In this document: positions 15,813-24,829 of the stretch, piece after piece
Layout: every line of letters begins with the position of its first letter
Position numbering within the stretch: the first letter of the stretch is position 1
Notes under the pieces: generated by a model
What the model saw: the letters and a program-made list of their open reading frames with translations, nothing else
Told to the model about the DNA's origin: nothing
The model's database searches: none
NCBI GenBank assembly: GCA_045645805.1
Contig: JAZRJL010000054.1
Location: 1 to 32,914, forward strand
DNA from: SIG440 sp045645805
Lineage (GTDB): Bacteria > Bacillota > Clostridia > Monoglobales > Monoglobaceae
DNA length: 32,914 nucleotides
Direction of reading: 5' to 3'
Program-made: the position numbers and the translations under genes

Positions 15813-17195
15813 TTATTTTTTAAGGCTGAGATACTTGCTGATTACATTTGCTGCAACAGGTGCCGCAGTATCACCGCCGCTTCTGCCATCATTTTCAAAT
15901 ATAACCGCAACGGCAATTTCAGGGTTTTCGGCAGGTGCAAAGCCAATGAACCACGAATGATCCTTATCATTCTCGTTTTCTGCAGTGCCCGTTTTCCCAG
16001 CAACAGTAACTCCTCTCACCCCGGCTCTTGTACCTGTGCCTGATTTAACAACTTCTATCATCTGTGTTTTTATATATTCAGCACATTCTGCCGAGATTAT
16101 ATTGCCAAGATTTTTTTTGCGTGCATTTTGAAGCACAGTATTATTTTTTGTAATACTGTCAACAATATACGGTTTCATCATATTTCCTCCGTTTGCAATA
16201 GTCGAACAAATCATTGCCATATGCATAGGAGTCATAAGGAGCTGACCCTGACCGATTGATACAAGTGCTGCATCTGTATCGGACATTTTTTTGTATTCAA
16301 TTCGGCTTTTTGCAATGTCAAGGTCAAATTCAAGCTCTTTATCTACACCAAATCTTGTTGAAATTTCATCAATTTTTTCACTTCCAATTTCAAATCCAAT
16401 ATCGCAAAAAACCTGATTGCTTGAAACCTTAAAAGCCTTTTCGAGGGAAATCTCACCGTATTTTTTCCCATTATAATTTTCAACCGTTACATTACCTGTT
16501 TCAAACTTACCTATATCATCAAAGATTTTACCTTGCATTCCGTTTTCATAAGCCGCAGCAAGTGTAACTGTTTTGTAGGTTGACCCCGGTGGATAAAGTC
16601 CCTGTATTGCACGGGAAATAAAAGGCGAATTTTCGTCTTCAACAATATCCCCCCATTTTTTCTCAAGGCTTGCAGAATTGGGGTCAAAATCCGGAAGGCT
16701 GACCATTGCAAGTACTGCACCGGTCTTTGGATTCAATGCCACCAAAGCACCGCGTCTGCCTTGCATCTGATTGTATGCATATTTTTGAATTGAATTGTTT
16801 ATTGTAAGATTAATGTCAAACCCTCTTTTTTTATCACCCTGAAAAATATCAAAGTCACCCTTGCCTAAAAGTTGGCTGTCAAAACTGCGTTCAAGCAAGC
16901 TTTTTCCGTATACCTGCGAGCAATAACCTATCACGTGACTATACAACCGTCCTTGAGGATAATTTCGGCTGACCTTTCCCGATTTATCCTCAATTGTCTC
17001 TGCAAGAACAATCCCTTCCGAGTCAAAAATTGAACCACGGGTTATATACCTTTCATCATCCCATTGCCGACGGTTATATGGATTGGTTGCAACCGCCTCT
17101 GCCTGAAACATATTGAAATATAAAAGATAACTTAAAAGTGCAAGAAAAAGTGCTGAAATTGCAATCAGGACACGAATAATTTTCTTATTTGTCAT
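15813..17195 (-). CDS. Class B penicillin-binding protein (transpeptidase)
   Basis: The enzyme cross-links peptidoglycan outside the membrane. The product is 460 residues: one N-terminal membrane segment (IIRVLIAISALFLALLSYLL), a short dimerisation region, then the transpeptidase domain with all three active-site motifs, SxxK as STYK (in YPPGSTYKTVT), SxN as SSN, and KTG in VAGKTGTAEN. Relatives are PbpA of Actinobacteria and the FtsI/PBP2 group. The ATG at 17195 has GGAGGTG upstream, and the gene overlaps the end of ftsW by 11 nt. The overlap fits a SEDS glycosyltransferase plus PBP pair acting together in wall synthesis. The sequence does not tell whether it serves division or sporulation. 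Confidence 0.94.
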   Translation of the reverse strand: MTNKKIIRVLIAISALFLALLSYLLYFNMFQAEAVATNPYNRRQWDDERYITRGSIFDSEGIVLAETIEDKSGKVSRNYPQGRLYSHVIGYCSQVYGKSLLERSFDSQLLGKGDFDIFQGDKKRGFDINLTINNSIQKYAYNQMQGRRGALVALNPKTGAVLAMVSLPDFDPNSASLEKKWGDIVEDENSPFISRAIQGLYPPGSTYKTVTLAAAYENGMQGKIFDDIGKFETGNVTVENYNGKKYGEISLEKAFKVSSNQVFCDIGFEIGSEKIDEISTRFGVDKELEFDLDIAKSRIEYKKMSDTDAALVSIGQGQLLMTPMHMAMICSTIANGGNMMKPYIVDSITKNNTVLQNARKKNLGNIISAECAEYIKTQMIEVVKSGTGTRAGVRGVTVAGKTGTAENENDKDHSWFIGFAPAENPEIAVAVIFENDGRSGGDTAAPVAANVISKYLSLKK

Positions 17196-18420
17196 TTTCT
17201 GCACCTCCACGTCTTACTTCAAGTGCCGATATTGCCTGCATTATTCCAAGAGAAGCAAAGCTTACAACAATCGATGTTCCTCCATAGCTGACAAAAGGCA
17301 AGGTTATGCCCGTAAGTGGAATAAATTTTATGACACCACCAATGATAATAAATGTCTGGAATGCAAACATAAGGGTAAGTCCCAGACCGACCGCTTTGTT
17401 GTATGAGTTTTGAGTGTTGAGGGTAATTTTGAAGCAACGGTACGCAAATAAGAAGTACAAAATAATAATCGCAGCACCACCAAAAACACCAAGCTCCTCA
17501 CATATTGCAGAAAAAATAAAATCTGTATGTACCTCAGGAATATAGTCCGGGGCACCATTACCAAGACCTCTGCCAAAATATCCCCCCGAAGCAATAGCAA
17601 ACAAAGATTGAGCGATTTGATAGCCCGTATTGGGAACATCATTCCACGGATTAAGCCACACATTCACACGAACCTGTATATGATGCAAAAACAAATACCC
17701 AAGGCAACCTACAACAATTGCAGCAAGCATATTGATTGGCAAAAACCATTTTGTATCTTCGTACACATATATCATAAATATAAATATCAAAAATGCAACA
17801 AGAATTGTCCCCCAGTCACGCTGAAAAACAAGAAATAAAATATATGTATATGTTACAATTCCTGTCATCAAGGTCGGGGAAATATGCAAAAAAGGCTTGC
17901 TCCAGCTGCCCGAATATTTGCAGGCAAGGAACATAATATAAAGAATTTTTATAATCTCAGCAGGCTGAAAATCAATAGGTCCCAAATCAATCCAGTTTCT
18001 TGAGCCATTTACCGTCTTTCCGAAAATCAGGGTCAAAACAAAAAGTGTAATCCCGAAAACCGCATACAAAAACCAAAGCCTGTTCCAGAAACGGATATTA
18101 TAAAATATGCAATAGGTAAGAAAAAACACAATCCCACCAACCGCAATCCACAAAATCTGCCGTGCACCCATAACAATATTAAGCCGGCAAAGCATAAGAA
18201 CACCGACCGTCATAAGCATAAAAGCAATAAGCACCAAAAACTTATCGCCCATACTGCACAAAACAAGAATTGAATAGATAAGTACAAAAAGACCCAAAAA
18301 TCCAAGCCCTACATAAAGGACATTAATCTGCCAGTCATTTGAAGCACACAGCAGGGTAAAGCCGATTACACTCATTAAAACCATAAGGTAAGCGGGCAAT
18401 TTGTAGTTTGCCGATTTCAC
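17185..18420 (-). CDS. FtsW/RodA/SpoVE family peptidoglycan glycosyltransferase
   Basis: This SEDS-family polytopic membrane enzyme polymerises lipid II. The 411 residues are mostly membrane segments (about ten). Family marks are NGSRNWIDLGPIDFQPAE, the loop GNGAPDYIPEVHTDFIFSAI carrying the catalytic-region Asp, and LPFVSYGGTS near the C-terminus. The start is the GTG at 18420, with GAGGAGGGG upstream; the FHA gene stops 2 nt before. It forms a translationally linked pair with the PBP downstream. I leave the symbol open because rodA, ftsW and spoVE cannot be told apart from the sequence alone. Confidence 0.94.
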   Translation of the reverse strand: MKSANYKLPAYLMVLMSVIGFTLLCASNDWQINVLYVGLGFLGLFVLIYSILVLCSMGDKFLVLIAFMLMTVGVLMLCRLNIVMGARQILWIAVGGIVFFLTYCIFYNIRFWNRLWFLYAVFGITLFVLTLIFGKTVNGSRNWIDLGPIDFQPAEIIKILYIMFLACKYSGSWSKPFLHISPTLMTGIVTYTYILFLVFQRDWGTILVAFLIFIFMIYVYEDTKWFLPINMLAAIVVGCLGYLFLHHIQVRVNVWLNPWNDVPNTGYQIAQSLFAIASGGYFGRGLGNGAPDYIPEVHTDFIFSAICEELGVFGGAAIIILYFLFAYRCFKITLNTQNSYNKAVGLGLTLMFAFQTFIIIGGVIKFIPLTGITLPFVSYGGTSIVVSFASLGIMQAISALEVRRGGAENDK

Positions 18421-18422
18421 CT

Positions 18423-18950
18423 TTACCCCTCCTCAAAAATCACACGAAGTCCACCAAAAAAGATTTCATCGCCATCATGCAGCTGTTTAACCTTTTTGAG
18501 CCGTATCTCATTTAAAAATGTTCCGTTTTTACTTCCCATATCGCCGATATACCAAGCACCATCATCATACCAAACTTGAAAATGCTCAACCGATAAATAC
18601 ATATCCTGAATTGAAATATCACAATCCTTGCCTCTGCCGATTATTGCACCTTTTTCGCTTATCTTATACCACGATTTCATTTTGCTTTGTGCAGCTTCTT
18701 TCGATTTTACCGTACGCAGCTTTGCAGACGGAGGAATATATTTAACTGTTTTCTCTTCTTCATCAACCGGCTCATCATCATTAATTTCCTCGTAAGCCTC
18801 ATCATCTTCATATTCATCAAAATCCTGCTCGCCACGGTTAGCTTTTTTTATATCCATATAAATAAGAGCAATAACACTGAAAATAAACAAATATATTATT
18901 GTGGTAAAAACATAACTAAGCATTGATGAAACAAGTGAATAAACCGACAT
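18423..18950 (-). CDS. Membrane-anchored FHA-domain protein
   Basis: The 175-residue protein has one N-terminal membrane segment (MLSYVFTTIIYLFIFSVIALIY), an acidic linker (DEYEDDEAYEEINDDEP) and a C-terminal FHA domain (about 95-175). The phosphothreonine-binding residues are present: GRGKDCD, YLSVEHF and GSKNGTFLN. It should dock onto threonine-phosphorylated proteins at the membrane. The order FHA-FtsW/RodA-PBP matches fhaB-rodA-pbpA of Actinobacteria, where a Ser/Thr kinase regulates wall growth; no kinase lies in this window. The start is the ATG at 18950, preceded by AAAAAAGGAGGCGG. The frame runs open to 19040, but those extra codons are the palindromic element and not protein. Confidence 0.92.
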   Translation of the reverse strand: MSVYSLVSSMLSYVFTTIIYLFIFSVIALIYMDIKKANRGEQDFDEYEDDEAYEEINDDEPVDEEEKTVKYIPPSAKLRTVKSKEAAQSKMKSWYKISEKGAIIGRGKDCDISIQDMYLSVEHFQVWYDDGAWYIGDMGSKNGTFLNEIRLKKVKQLHDGDEIFFGGLRVIFEEG

Positions 18951-18971
18951 ATCTCCGCCTCCTTTTTTAAG

Positions 18972-19027
18972 AACAAAGCGGATTCGCCGCTCGCCGCAGG
19001 CGGCGGTCGCAGCATATACGCTTTGTT
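18972..19027. repeat. Palindromic element, copy B
   Basis: AACAAAGCG (18972-18980) pairs with CGCTTTGTT (19019-19027). Inside is CGCCGC-AG-GCGGCG and further GC-rich sequence. On the minus strand it reads GCGAGCGGCGAA, close to the same portion of copy A at 6641-6657. It is transcribed ahead of the FHA gene and could lie in its leader. Confidence 0.55.
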
Positions 19028-19081
19028 TGCCCATATGCATTTCGGCAAAGCCAAAAATCTTGTACGGGCATAAAATTGACG

Positions 19082-19125
19082 TTTTTGTTTAATAGGAAAT
19101 TACACTATTTCCTATTAAACAAAAA
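19082..19125. repeat. Perfect 19-bp inverted repeat
   Basis: The arms 19082-19100 and 19107-19125 are exact complements (TTTTTGTTTAATAGGAAAT) around a 6-nt loop. No T-run follows the stem on either strand, so it does not look like a simple terminator. It lies between the foldase terminator and the FHA gene. Confidence 0.75.
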
Positions 19126-19127
19126 TA

Positions 19128-19162
19128 CACCAAAAGGGGTGTCAAATTGCGACAACCCCTTT
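19128..19162 (-). terminator. Likely terminator of the foldase gene
   Basis: On the minus strand AAGGGGTTGTC pairs with GACACCCCTT (one bulge) around GCAATTT, starting about 11 nt after the stop codon. A broken T-rich stretch follows (TTTTGGTGTATTTTT). Confidence 0.65.
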
Positions 19163-19172
19163 ATTTTAAAAA

Positions 19173-20648
19173 CTATTCGGTCTCAGTATCAGTATTGACA
19201 GTGTCTTCTTCGGGTGCACCAAAGTAATAATTAAAATCTATTGTTGGTTTCATATTATCATATATGCCTTTTTTAATTCTGACATCAGTTGTCTTTTGAA
19301 GCATACCGATATAATCATCAGCAGAAAAAGCTCTTTCAATACGCTTTATAATATGATAACCATATGGAGTCTCAACCAGCTCGCTGGTACCACCTATTTC
19401 CAAAGCAAAAGACGCATCTGCAAACTCCTGAACCATTGAACCATCGTTAGCAAAGGTGTAACCCTTGTCGGTTGCACCGGGGTCGTCATTGTATTCATCA
19501 ATCAGCTTGTCAAAGTCATCACCGGCTTTAACCTTTGCAAGAACCTCTTCGGCTTCCTTTTTAGATTTTGCCTTTAACTCATCAGTTATATTACCATCTT
19601 CATCTTTTTCAAATTCTACAAGGATATGCTTAACGGTAACCTTATCATCACCATAAAATGCATTTAACTTTTCAATTGATGCGTATTTGGTTACATCCTT
19701 TTCAATATCCTCGTATATCTTTTGCATATACATCTGAATCCGCTGAAGCTCGTAAAGAGTTGCTTCGTTTGCATAACCGCTTTGTTTAAGAATTTCGTCA
19801 AATTCGTCACCGTAATTTGCTTTTTGCTCGGCAATCCAGTCGTCAATTTTCTTTTTGTCCGCATCATCAAGAGCTATGCCGTTTTTCTCACCCTCAGCAA
19901 TTACTGCATAGATAGGAATCAATGTTTCAATTGCCATACCCTTTGCAAACTCCAGATAAGAAAGTCCCGATGTTTCATCAATTTTATTCCAGTCAAAGGA
20001 ATTTATATCTGTAACCTCGCCCATCTGCAAAAGTGTGTATACACAATTTAAAGCCGAAGAATTTACAACAAAATTAAGAACATCCTTGTCAACCTTTGCA
20101 CCATTTATTTTAGCAACAGTATTTTTATTTCCTGTAATATTGTCAACAAGCGAAACAACAGGATTTTGATACTTTATGTTATCTGTTTTAAGCTTAGCCC
20201 AAAAACCCTCGCTATTTTCTTCAACAGAAAGAGGCTTGTTTACAATTGTGTTGCTTCCAAATCCCTCAGTATATGAAATGCTGAGCGCCGCAATTGCAAG
20301 AACAAGAACAATGGCAATTGCTGTAATTATGCCACGCTTTTTTCTGCGTTTTTTTGCCACAAGAATTGCCTGAAATTCCTCTTCGGAAAGTTCCTCACTT
20401 TCTTTAACCACAGCTGATTCTTCCGCCGGACATTCGCCGTTTTCATCTTCGGTTTTCCACTCATCACCGATTATATCTTCTTCACAAGCATCTGGGGCTT
20501 CAGTTTCTTCACCCTCAACCATTTCTGCCACCTCATCAACTACAGATGTTTCTTCGGTTTCTAACGCTTCGACTGTTTCTTCAACAACATTTTCTGTGTT
20601 TTCAGAACCTTCCTGCAAAATTTCATCTCTTTTATTTTCGCTTTCCAT
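19173..20648 (-). CDS. Membrane-anchored PpiC-type peptidyl-prolyl isomerase/foldase with long acidic N-terminus
   Basis: This PrsA/SurA-like foldase of 491 residues helps exported proteins fold outside the membrane. The first 100 residues are strongly acidic (many Glu, e.g. EETVEALETEETSVVDEVAE) and end in a basic KKRRKKR stop. One membrane segment follows (about 106-126), with no lipobox, unlike PrsA. The external part has a SurA-like helical region, then a parvulin domain (VTVKHILVEF to ETPYGYHIIKRIER). The ATG has CGGAGGAT upstream. The order pth-mfd-foldase is common in Firmicutes. It ends in TAG. The foldase class is sure; the function of the acidic cytoplasmic tail is unknown. Confidence 0.93.
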   Translation of the reverse strand: MESENKRDEILQEGSENTENVVEETVEALETEETSVVDEVAEMVEGEETEAPDACEEDIIGDEWKTEDENGECPAEESAVVKESEELSEEEFQAILVAKKRRKKRGIITAIAIVLVLAIAALSISYTEGFGSNTIVNKPLSVEENSEGFWAKLKTDNIKYQNPVVSLVDNITGNKNTVAKINGAKVDKDVLNFVVNSSALNCVYTLLQMGEVTDINSFDWNKIDETSGLSYLEFAKGMAIETLIPIYAVIAEGEKNGIALDDADKKKIDDWIAEQKANYGDEFDEILKQSGYANEATLYELQRIQMYMQKIYEDIEKDVTKYASIEKLNAFYGDDKVTVKHILVEFEKDEDGNITDELKAKSKKEAEEVLAKVKAGDDFDKLIDEYNDDPGATDKGYTFANDGSMVQEFADASFALEIGGTSELVETPYGYHIIKRIERAFSADDYIGMLQKTTDVRIKKGIYDNMKPTIDFNYYFGAPEEDTVNTDTETE

Positions 20649-20719
20649 AACTATCCTCCGATTATGTTCTTAAGCCAAGGGGAGTTGAACCTTAACTTAA
20701 CTACAGTATACACTATGTT

Positions 20720-23700
20720 TTATATTTTTTCAATAAAATCTTTAATAATATTTAAATATTCTTTTGAATTTGTAGTTTTGGGCATTTTGTAAATAATTTT
20801 AGGCTTTTTTCCATTTCTTAACTGCACATTTCCCTTCATAAACTCGTCACCAACAACAAGTCCTGCCAAATCAGGCGAATTTTCAGGGTCAAACAAAAGT
20901 GTAAGGCTTTGTTTATCACCTTTTACCTCTGTAAAGTTCCGTGCAGCAGCCATTTTACGTATAAGTGAAAGCTGCATAAGATTATCTACCGAATCTACAA
21001 CATCACCGTATCTGTCAAGCAGCTCATCACATACATCTCTTAAATCTTCCTCGGTTTCAATTGCCGCAATCTTCTTATACGCAGCAATTCGATGATTATG
21101 GGCAGCTATATACTTTTCAGGAATATACGCATTAACCGGTAAATCAATGCTGCACTCGTTCTCGACTTCAAGTGGTTCGCCTCGTAATTCACTTACACTT
21201 TCAGCAAGTAAACGGCAGTACATCTCATAACCTACGCTTTCCATATGTCCACTTTGCTGAGGACCGATTACGTTACCCGTACCTCGGATTTCAAGGTCTC
21301 GCATTGCAATTTTGAAGCCTGAACCAAATTCGGTAAATTCACGAATTGCACGAAGCCTTTTTTGTGCATCTTCGTTTAAAACCTTGTCACGTCTGTAAGT
21401 CAGATATGCGTATGCAAGCCTGTTTGAACGTCCTACTCTACCTCTTAACTGATAGAGCTGTGCAAGACCAAGCCGGTCCGCATCCTCAATAATAATAGTA
21501 TTTACATTTGGAATATCCAGACCTGTTTCGATTATTGTGGTACAAACAAGTACATCGATATCCCCATCAGACATATCCATCATAATATTTTCAAGCTCAC
21601 TCTCGGACATCTTGCCATGAGCCATAGCGACCCTTGCTTCGGGCAGCATTTTTTCAATATTAAGAACAGTTTTTTCAATTCCCTGAATACGATTATGGAG
21701 ATAATAAACCTGACCGCCACGTTCAAGCTCTTTGGAAATTGCTTCACGGATAATATCATCATCATATTCCATAACATACGTCGCAACGGGATATCTGTCG
21801 CCTGGCGGCTCTGCAATAACGCTCATATCACGTATTCCCGTCATTGACATATGCAGCGTTCTTGGTATGGGAGTTGCGGACAAGGTAAGCACATCAATTT
21901 CCTTTTTCATTTCCTTTATACGTTCCTTATGTGCAACCCCAAATCGTTGTTCTTCGTCAATAATAAGAAGTCCAAGCTTTTTAAATTCAACCGTCTTTTG
22001 CAGAATTTTATGTGTTCCTATAACAATATCGCACTCACCGCTTTTAAGCTGTTTTATTGTGTTTTTTTGCTGCGTGGGTGTTGAAAATCTTGACAGACAC
22101 GAAATATTCACAGGATAGTCCTTCATTCTTTGTCTAAAGTTGTTGTAATGCTGATTGGCAAGTATTGTTGTTGGCACAAGGTACGCAACCTGATACCCGT
22201 CCATTACAGCCTTAAACGCCGCACGCATAGCAACCTCGGTTTTTCCATAACCAACATCACCGCAAAGAAGTCTTTCCATGGGGTGAGGCTTTTCCATATC
22301 CGCCTTTACTTCACTTATACACCTGAGCTGATCATCAGTTTCATCATAAGGGAACGCAGCCTCAAAATCATGCTGCCACTCGGTATCTTTTGAAAATTCA
22401 ATACCTTTTATTGCTTCTCTTTGGGCATATAACTCAATAAGTTCTTTTGCCATATCTTCACAGGAAGAACGCACCTTCTGCTTTGCACGGTTCCAATCCT
22501 GACCACCAAGGCTGTTAAGCCTTACCTTTGCCCCGTCACCCGAGGTATGCTTATAAATAAGATTAAGCTGATCCGCCGGCACATAAAGGAAATCGCCACC
22601 CTTATATACAACCTTGAGGTAATCCTTTTGAACCCCCTCAACAGTAAGACGCTGTATGCCCATATACTGTCCTATACCGTGGTTTTTATGGACAATATAA
22701 TCTCCCACCGAAAGGTCTGTAAAGTTGTCAATTTTATTTTTACTGTCCACCTTGAAACGATGTCTTTTACGACGTTCACCGCCAAAAATTTCACGGTCAC
22801 TTATTACAACGGTGCGAATAAGTGGGTATTCAAAACCACGGGCAAGGCTGCCATGAGTAACCAGAATTGACCCTTCGGGTAAAAGCTCATCAAATTTATC
22901 GGCAAGCTGTGCAGGAAAGCCTTCGTCATCAAGCTGTCTGACAAGATTTTCTGCTCGGTGTCTTGAACCGGCAAGAATAATAATTCTGTATTTTGTATTT
23001 TTGTAAAATTTAAGGGCATCATAGAAAAACTCCATTTTGCCACCATAATTATTAAGACTTTTTGCCGTAACATTAACAAGGGTTTTAGGACTAAATTCTC
23101 CGCCTGTGTGAGAAAGCGGACACATATATACCATTCCCATACCGGTCATGGTCTTTAATGCGTTTGAAAAATCATTACTGTATTTTGCTTTTCCGCCTCC
23201 ACTTAATATTCCCCGTTCAATTAAATCCTTCAAAGTTTCACTTTGCCGAGCCGCATCTCCTTTGATAGTTTCCGAGATATGTGCAGGGTCGTCAAGAAAA
23301 ACGATATAGTCGTCTGTTAAATAATCAAGTATTGTAGGTATTTTTTCAGGATAAATTTCAGGTATATATTTATCTCTTGACGGAAATGCAACACCTTCGC
23401 TTATTCTCTCAATATCACGTTTCAATGCATTTAAAAGCTTTATCGTTACTTCGTCCTGTTCTTTCTCCTCAAGCTTTTTTACTCTTTTTGAAAGTACTTT
23501 TATTACTCTGTCACGTGTTTCAAAATCTGTTACAATCTCATCAGCAGGTGTTATCCTTGCCGATGTAATTTCCTCGGTTTCCTGAACAGTTCGTTGTGTT
23601 TCAGGGTAAAATCTACGCACCGAATCAACAACACAGTCGAAAAATTCTATTCTGAAAGGCATTTCAGACCAGAATGGAAAAAAATCAAATATACCCCCTC

Positions 23701-24229
23701 GTATGCTGAATTGACCTCTGCCCTCCACCATATCTTCTCTGTGGTATCCAAAATCAACCATCAATTTTGCAAGCTCATCAAGCTCAATTTCATCATCAAC
23801 AGACAAGGTTAATGCACGTCTTTCATATATTTCCTTTGATACTGTGCAGCTAAGCAAAGCTGAAACAGTTGTAACCACAGCATATTCCGAAGGACTTGTC
23901 AAAAGCTTGTCAACAACTTCAAGCCTTTTCTTTTTTATATCCGTTGCAGATGCTTCAATATCATAAAACAGCAAATCCCTGCCCGGAAAGAAAACGACAT
24001 TTCCGTTATAAAAACAACTCAAGTCTTCATAAAGCTGACGTGCCTGTGTTTCGTTGGCAGCAACAATTAATGGTTTTTTTCTACATTTTTCCGACACACA
24101 AAAAGAAAGATGTGACCTTACCGAATCACATACTCCCATAGCACTAACGGGGGACCTACCTTTAAGTAGCCCCCCTGTTATTTCTTCAAATTCTGCAAGA
24201 CTGTCTGCAATTTTAATAAAACCGTCCAT
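20720..24229 (-). CDS. mfd: Transcription-repair coupling factor Mfd
   Basis: Mfd removes RNA polymerase stalled at DNA lesions and recruits UvrA for nucleotide excision repair. It is full length at 1169 residues. Parts in order: UvrB-like N-terminal domain (about 1-300), the RNA-polymerase-interacting CarD-like domain (LSVGDYIVHKNHGIGQYMG, about 500), and the RecG-like translocase with Walker A CGDVGYGKTEVAMRA (about 640), IIDEEQRFG and TATPIPRTLHM-type motif III (here SATPIPRTLHM). A helicase C domain (RGRVGRSNRLAYAYL) and the C-terminal TRCF domain follow. AAGGAT lies upstream of the ATG, and pth ends 18 nt before it. Confidence 0.97.
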   Translation of the reverse strand: MDGFIKIADSLAEFEEITGGLLKGRSPVSAMGVCDSVRSHLSFCVSEKCRKKPLIVAANETQARQLYEDLSCFYNGNVVFFPGRDLLFYDIEASATDIKKKRLEVVDKLLTSPSEYAVVTTVSALLSCTVSKEIYERRALTLSVDDEIELDELAKLMVDFGYHREDMVEGRGQFSIRGGIFDFFPFWSEMPFRIEFFDCVVDSVRRFYPETQRTVQETEEITSARITPADEIVTDFETRDRVIKVLSKRVKKLEEKEQDEVTIKLLNALKRDIERISEGVAFPSRDKYIPEIYPEKIPTILDYLTDDYIVFLDDPAHISETIKGDAARQSETLKDLIERGILSGGGKAKYSNDFSNALKTMTGMGMVYMCPLSHTGGEFSPKTLVNVTAKSLNNYGGKMEFFYDALKFYKNTKYRIIILAGSRHRAENLVRQLDDEGFPAQLADKFDELLPEGSILVTHGSLARGFEYPLIRTVVISDREIFGGERRKRHRFKVDSKNKIDNFTDLSVGDYIVHKNHGIGQYMGIQRLTVEGVQKDYLKVVYKGGDFLYVPADQLNLIYKHTSGDGAKVRLNSLGGQDWNRAKQKVRSSCEDMAKELIELYAQREAIKGIEFSKDTEWQHDFEAAFPYDETDDQLRCISEVKADMEKPHPMERLLCGDVGYGKTEVAMRAAFKAVMDGYQVAYLVPTTILANQHYNNFRQRMKDYPVNISCLSRFSTPTQQKNTIKQLKSGECDIVIGTHKILQKTVEFKKLGLLIIDEEQRFGVAHKERIKEMKKEIDVLTLSATPIPRTLHMSMTGIRDMSVIAEPPGDRYPVATYVMEYDDDIIREAISKELERGGQVYYLHNRIQGIEKTVLNIEKMLPEARVAMAHGKMSESELENIMMDMSDGDIDVLVCTTIIETGLDIPNVNTIIIEDADRLGLAQLYQLRGRVGRSNRLAYAYLTYRRDKVLNEDAQKRLRAIREFTEFGSGFKIAMRDLEIRGTGNVIGPQQSGHMESVGYEMYCRLLAESVSELRGEPLEVENECSIDLPVNAYIPEKYIAAHNHRIAAYKKIAAIETEEDLRDVCDELLDRYGDVVDSVDNLMQLSLIRKMAAARNFTEVKGDKQSLTLLFDPENSPDLAGLVVGDEFMKGNVQLRNGKKPKIIYKMPKTTNSKEYLNIIKDFIEKI

Positions 24230-24247
24230 TGTTCAAATCCTTAAAAA

Positions 24248-24808
24248 TTAATTAAACGAAGACATCGCTTTTTCAATACCGGCTTTTATAATCTCCCCAA
24301 CCGCATCGGCTGTCTTTATCGCCATCTGAATAAGCTCTTTTATCTCTGTCTTGGTGAACTTTCCCAAAACATAATCTGCTAAATCATAATCGGGATTTTC
24401 AGGACTACCAACTCCAATTTTTATACGGGGAAAATCCTCACTTCCAAGCTGATATATAATACTCTTCATTCCATTATGTCCACCGGCACTACCCTTTGCC
24501 CGAATACGCATTTTGCCTACCGGAAGCGAAACATCGTCATATATAATTATTATTTGTGAATTTTCAACCTTATACCAAGATTTAAATTCACGAATTGACT
24601 CACCGCTTAGATTCATAAAGGTCTGGGGCTTTACAAGAACAACCTTTTCACCTTCAATGTTACCTTCACCGTAAATTGCATTAAATTTTGCTTTTTTTAT
24701 GTCAATTTTATATTTTGCAGCAACAGCATCAAGGGCATCAAAGCCCATATTATGACGTGTACCGACATATTTTCTTCCCGGATTTCCAAGACCGGCAATT
24801 ATATACAT
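24248..24808 (-). CDS. pth: Peptidyl-tRNA hydrolase
   Basis: Pth cleaves peptidyl-tRNA released by stalled ribosomes, recycling tRNA. At 186 residues it is full length. Active-site motifs are GLGNPG with the conserved Asn, the catalytic His in TRHNMGF (about residue 20), the Asp in IYDDVSLPVGKMRIR, and GSAGGHNGM. AGGAGAGG lies 9 nt before the ATG. The gene starts 21 nt after potD and runs into mfd, so pth, mfd and the foldase may be read through from the polyamine operon or share a promoter not seen here. Confidence 0.97.
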   Translation of the reverse strand: MYIIAGLGNPGRKYVGTRHNMGFDALDAVAAKYKIDIKKAKFNAIYGEGNIEGEKVVLVKPQTFMNLSGESIREFKSWYKVENSQIIIIYDDVSLPVGKMRIRAKGSAGGHNGMKSIIYQLGSEDFPRIKIGVGSPENPDYDLADYVLGKFTKTEIKELIQMAIKTADAVGEIIKAGIEKAMSSFN

Positions 24809-24829
24809 ATTATATTCCTCTCCTGAAAA

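Noticed and set aside
18951..19040. 30-codon N-terminal extension of the FHA protein
   Set aside because: It is the palindromic repeat read in frame. A strong ribosome binding site precedes the ATG at 18950, directly before the membrane segment.
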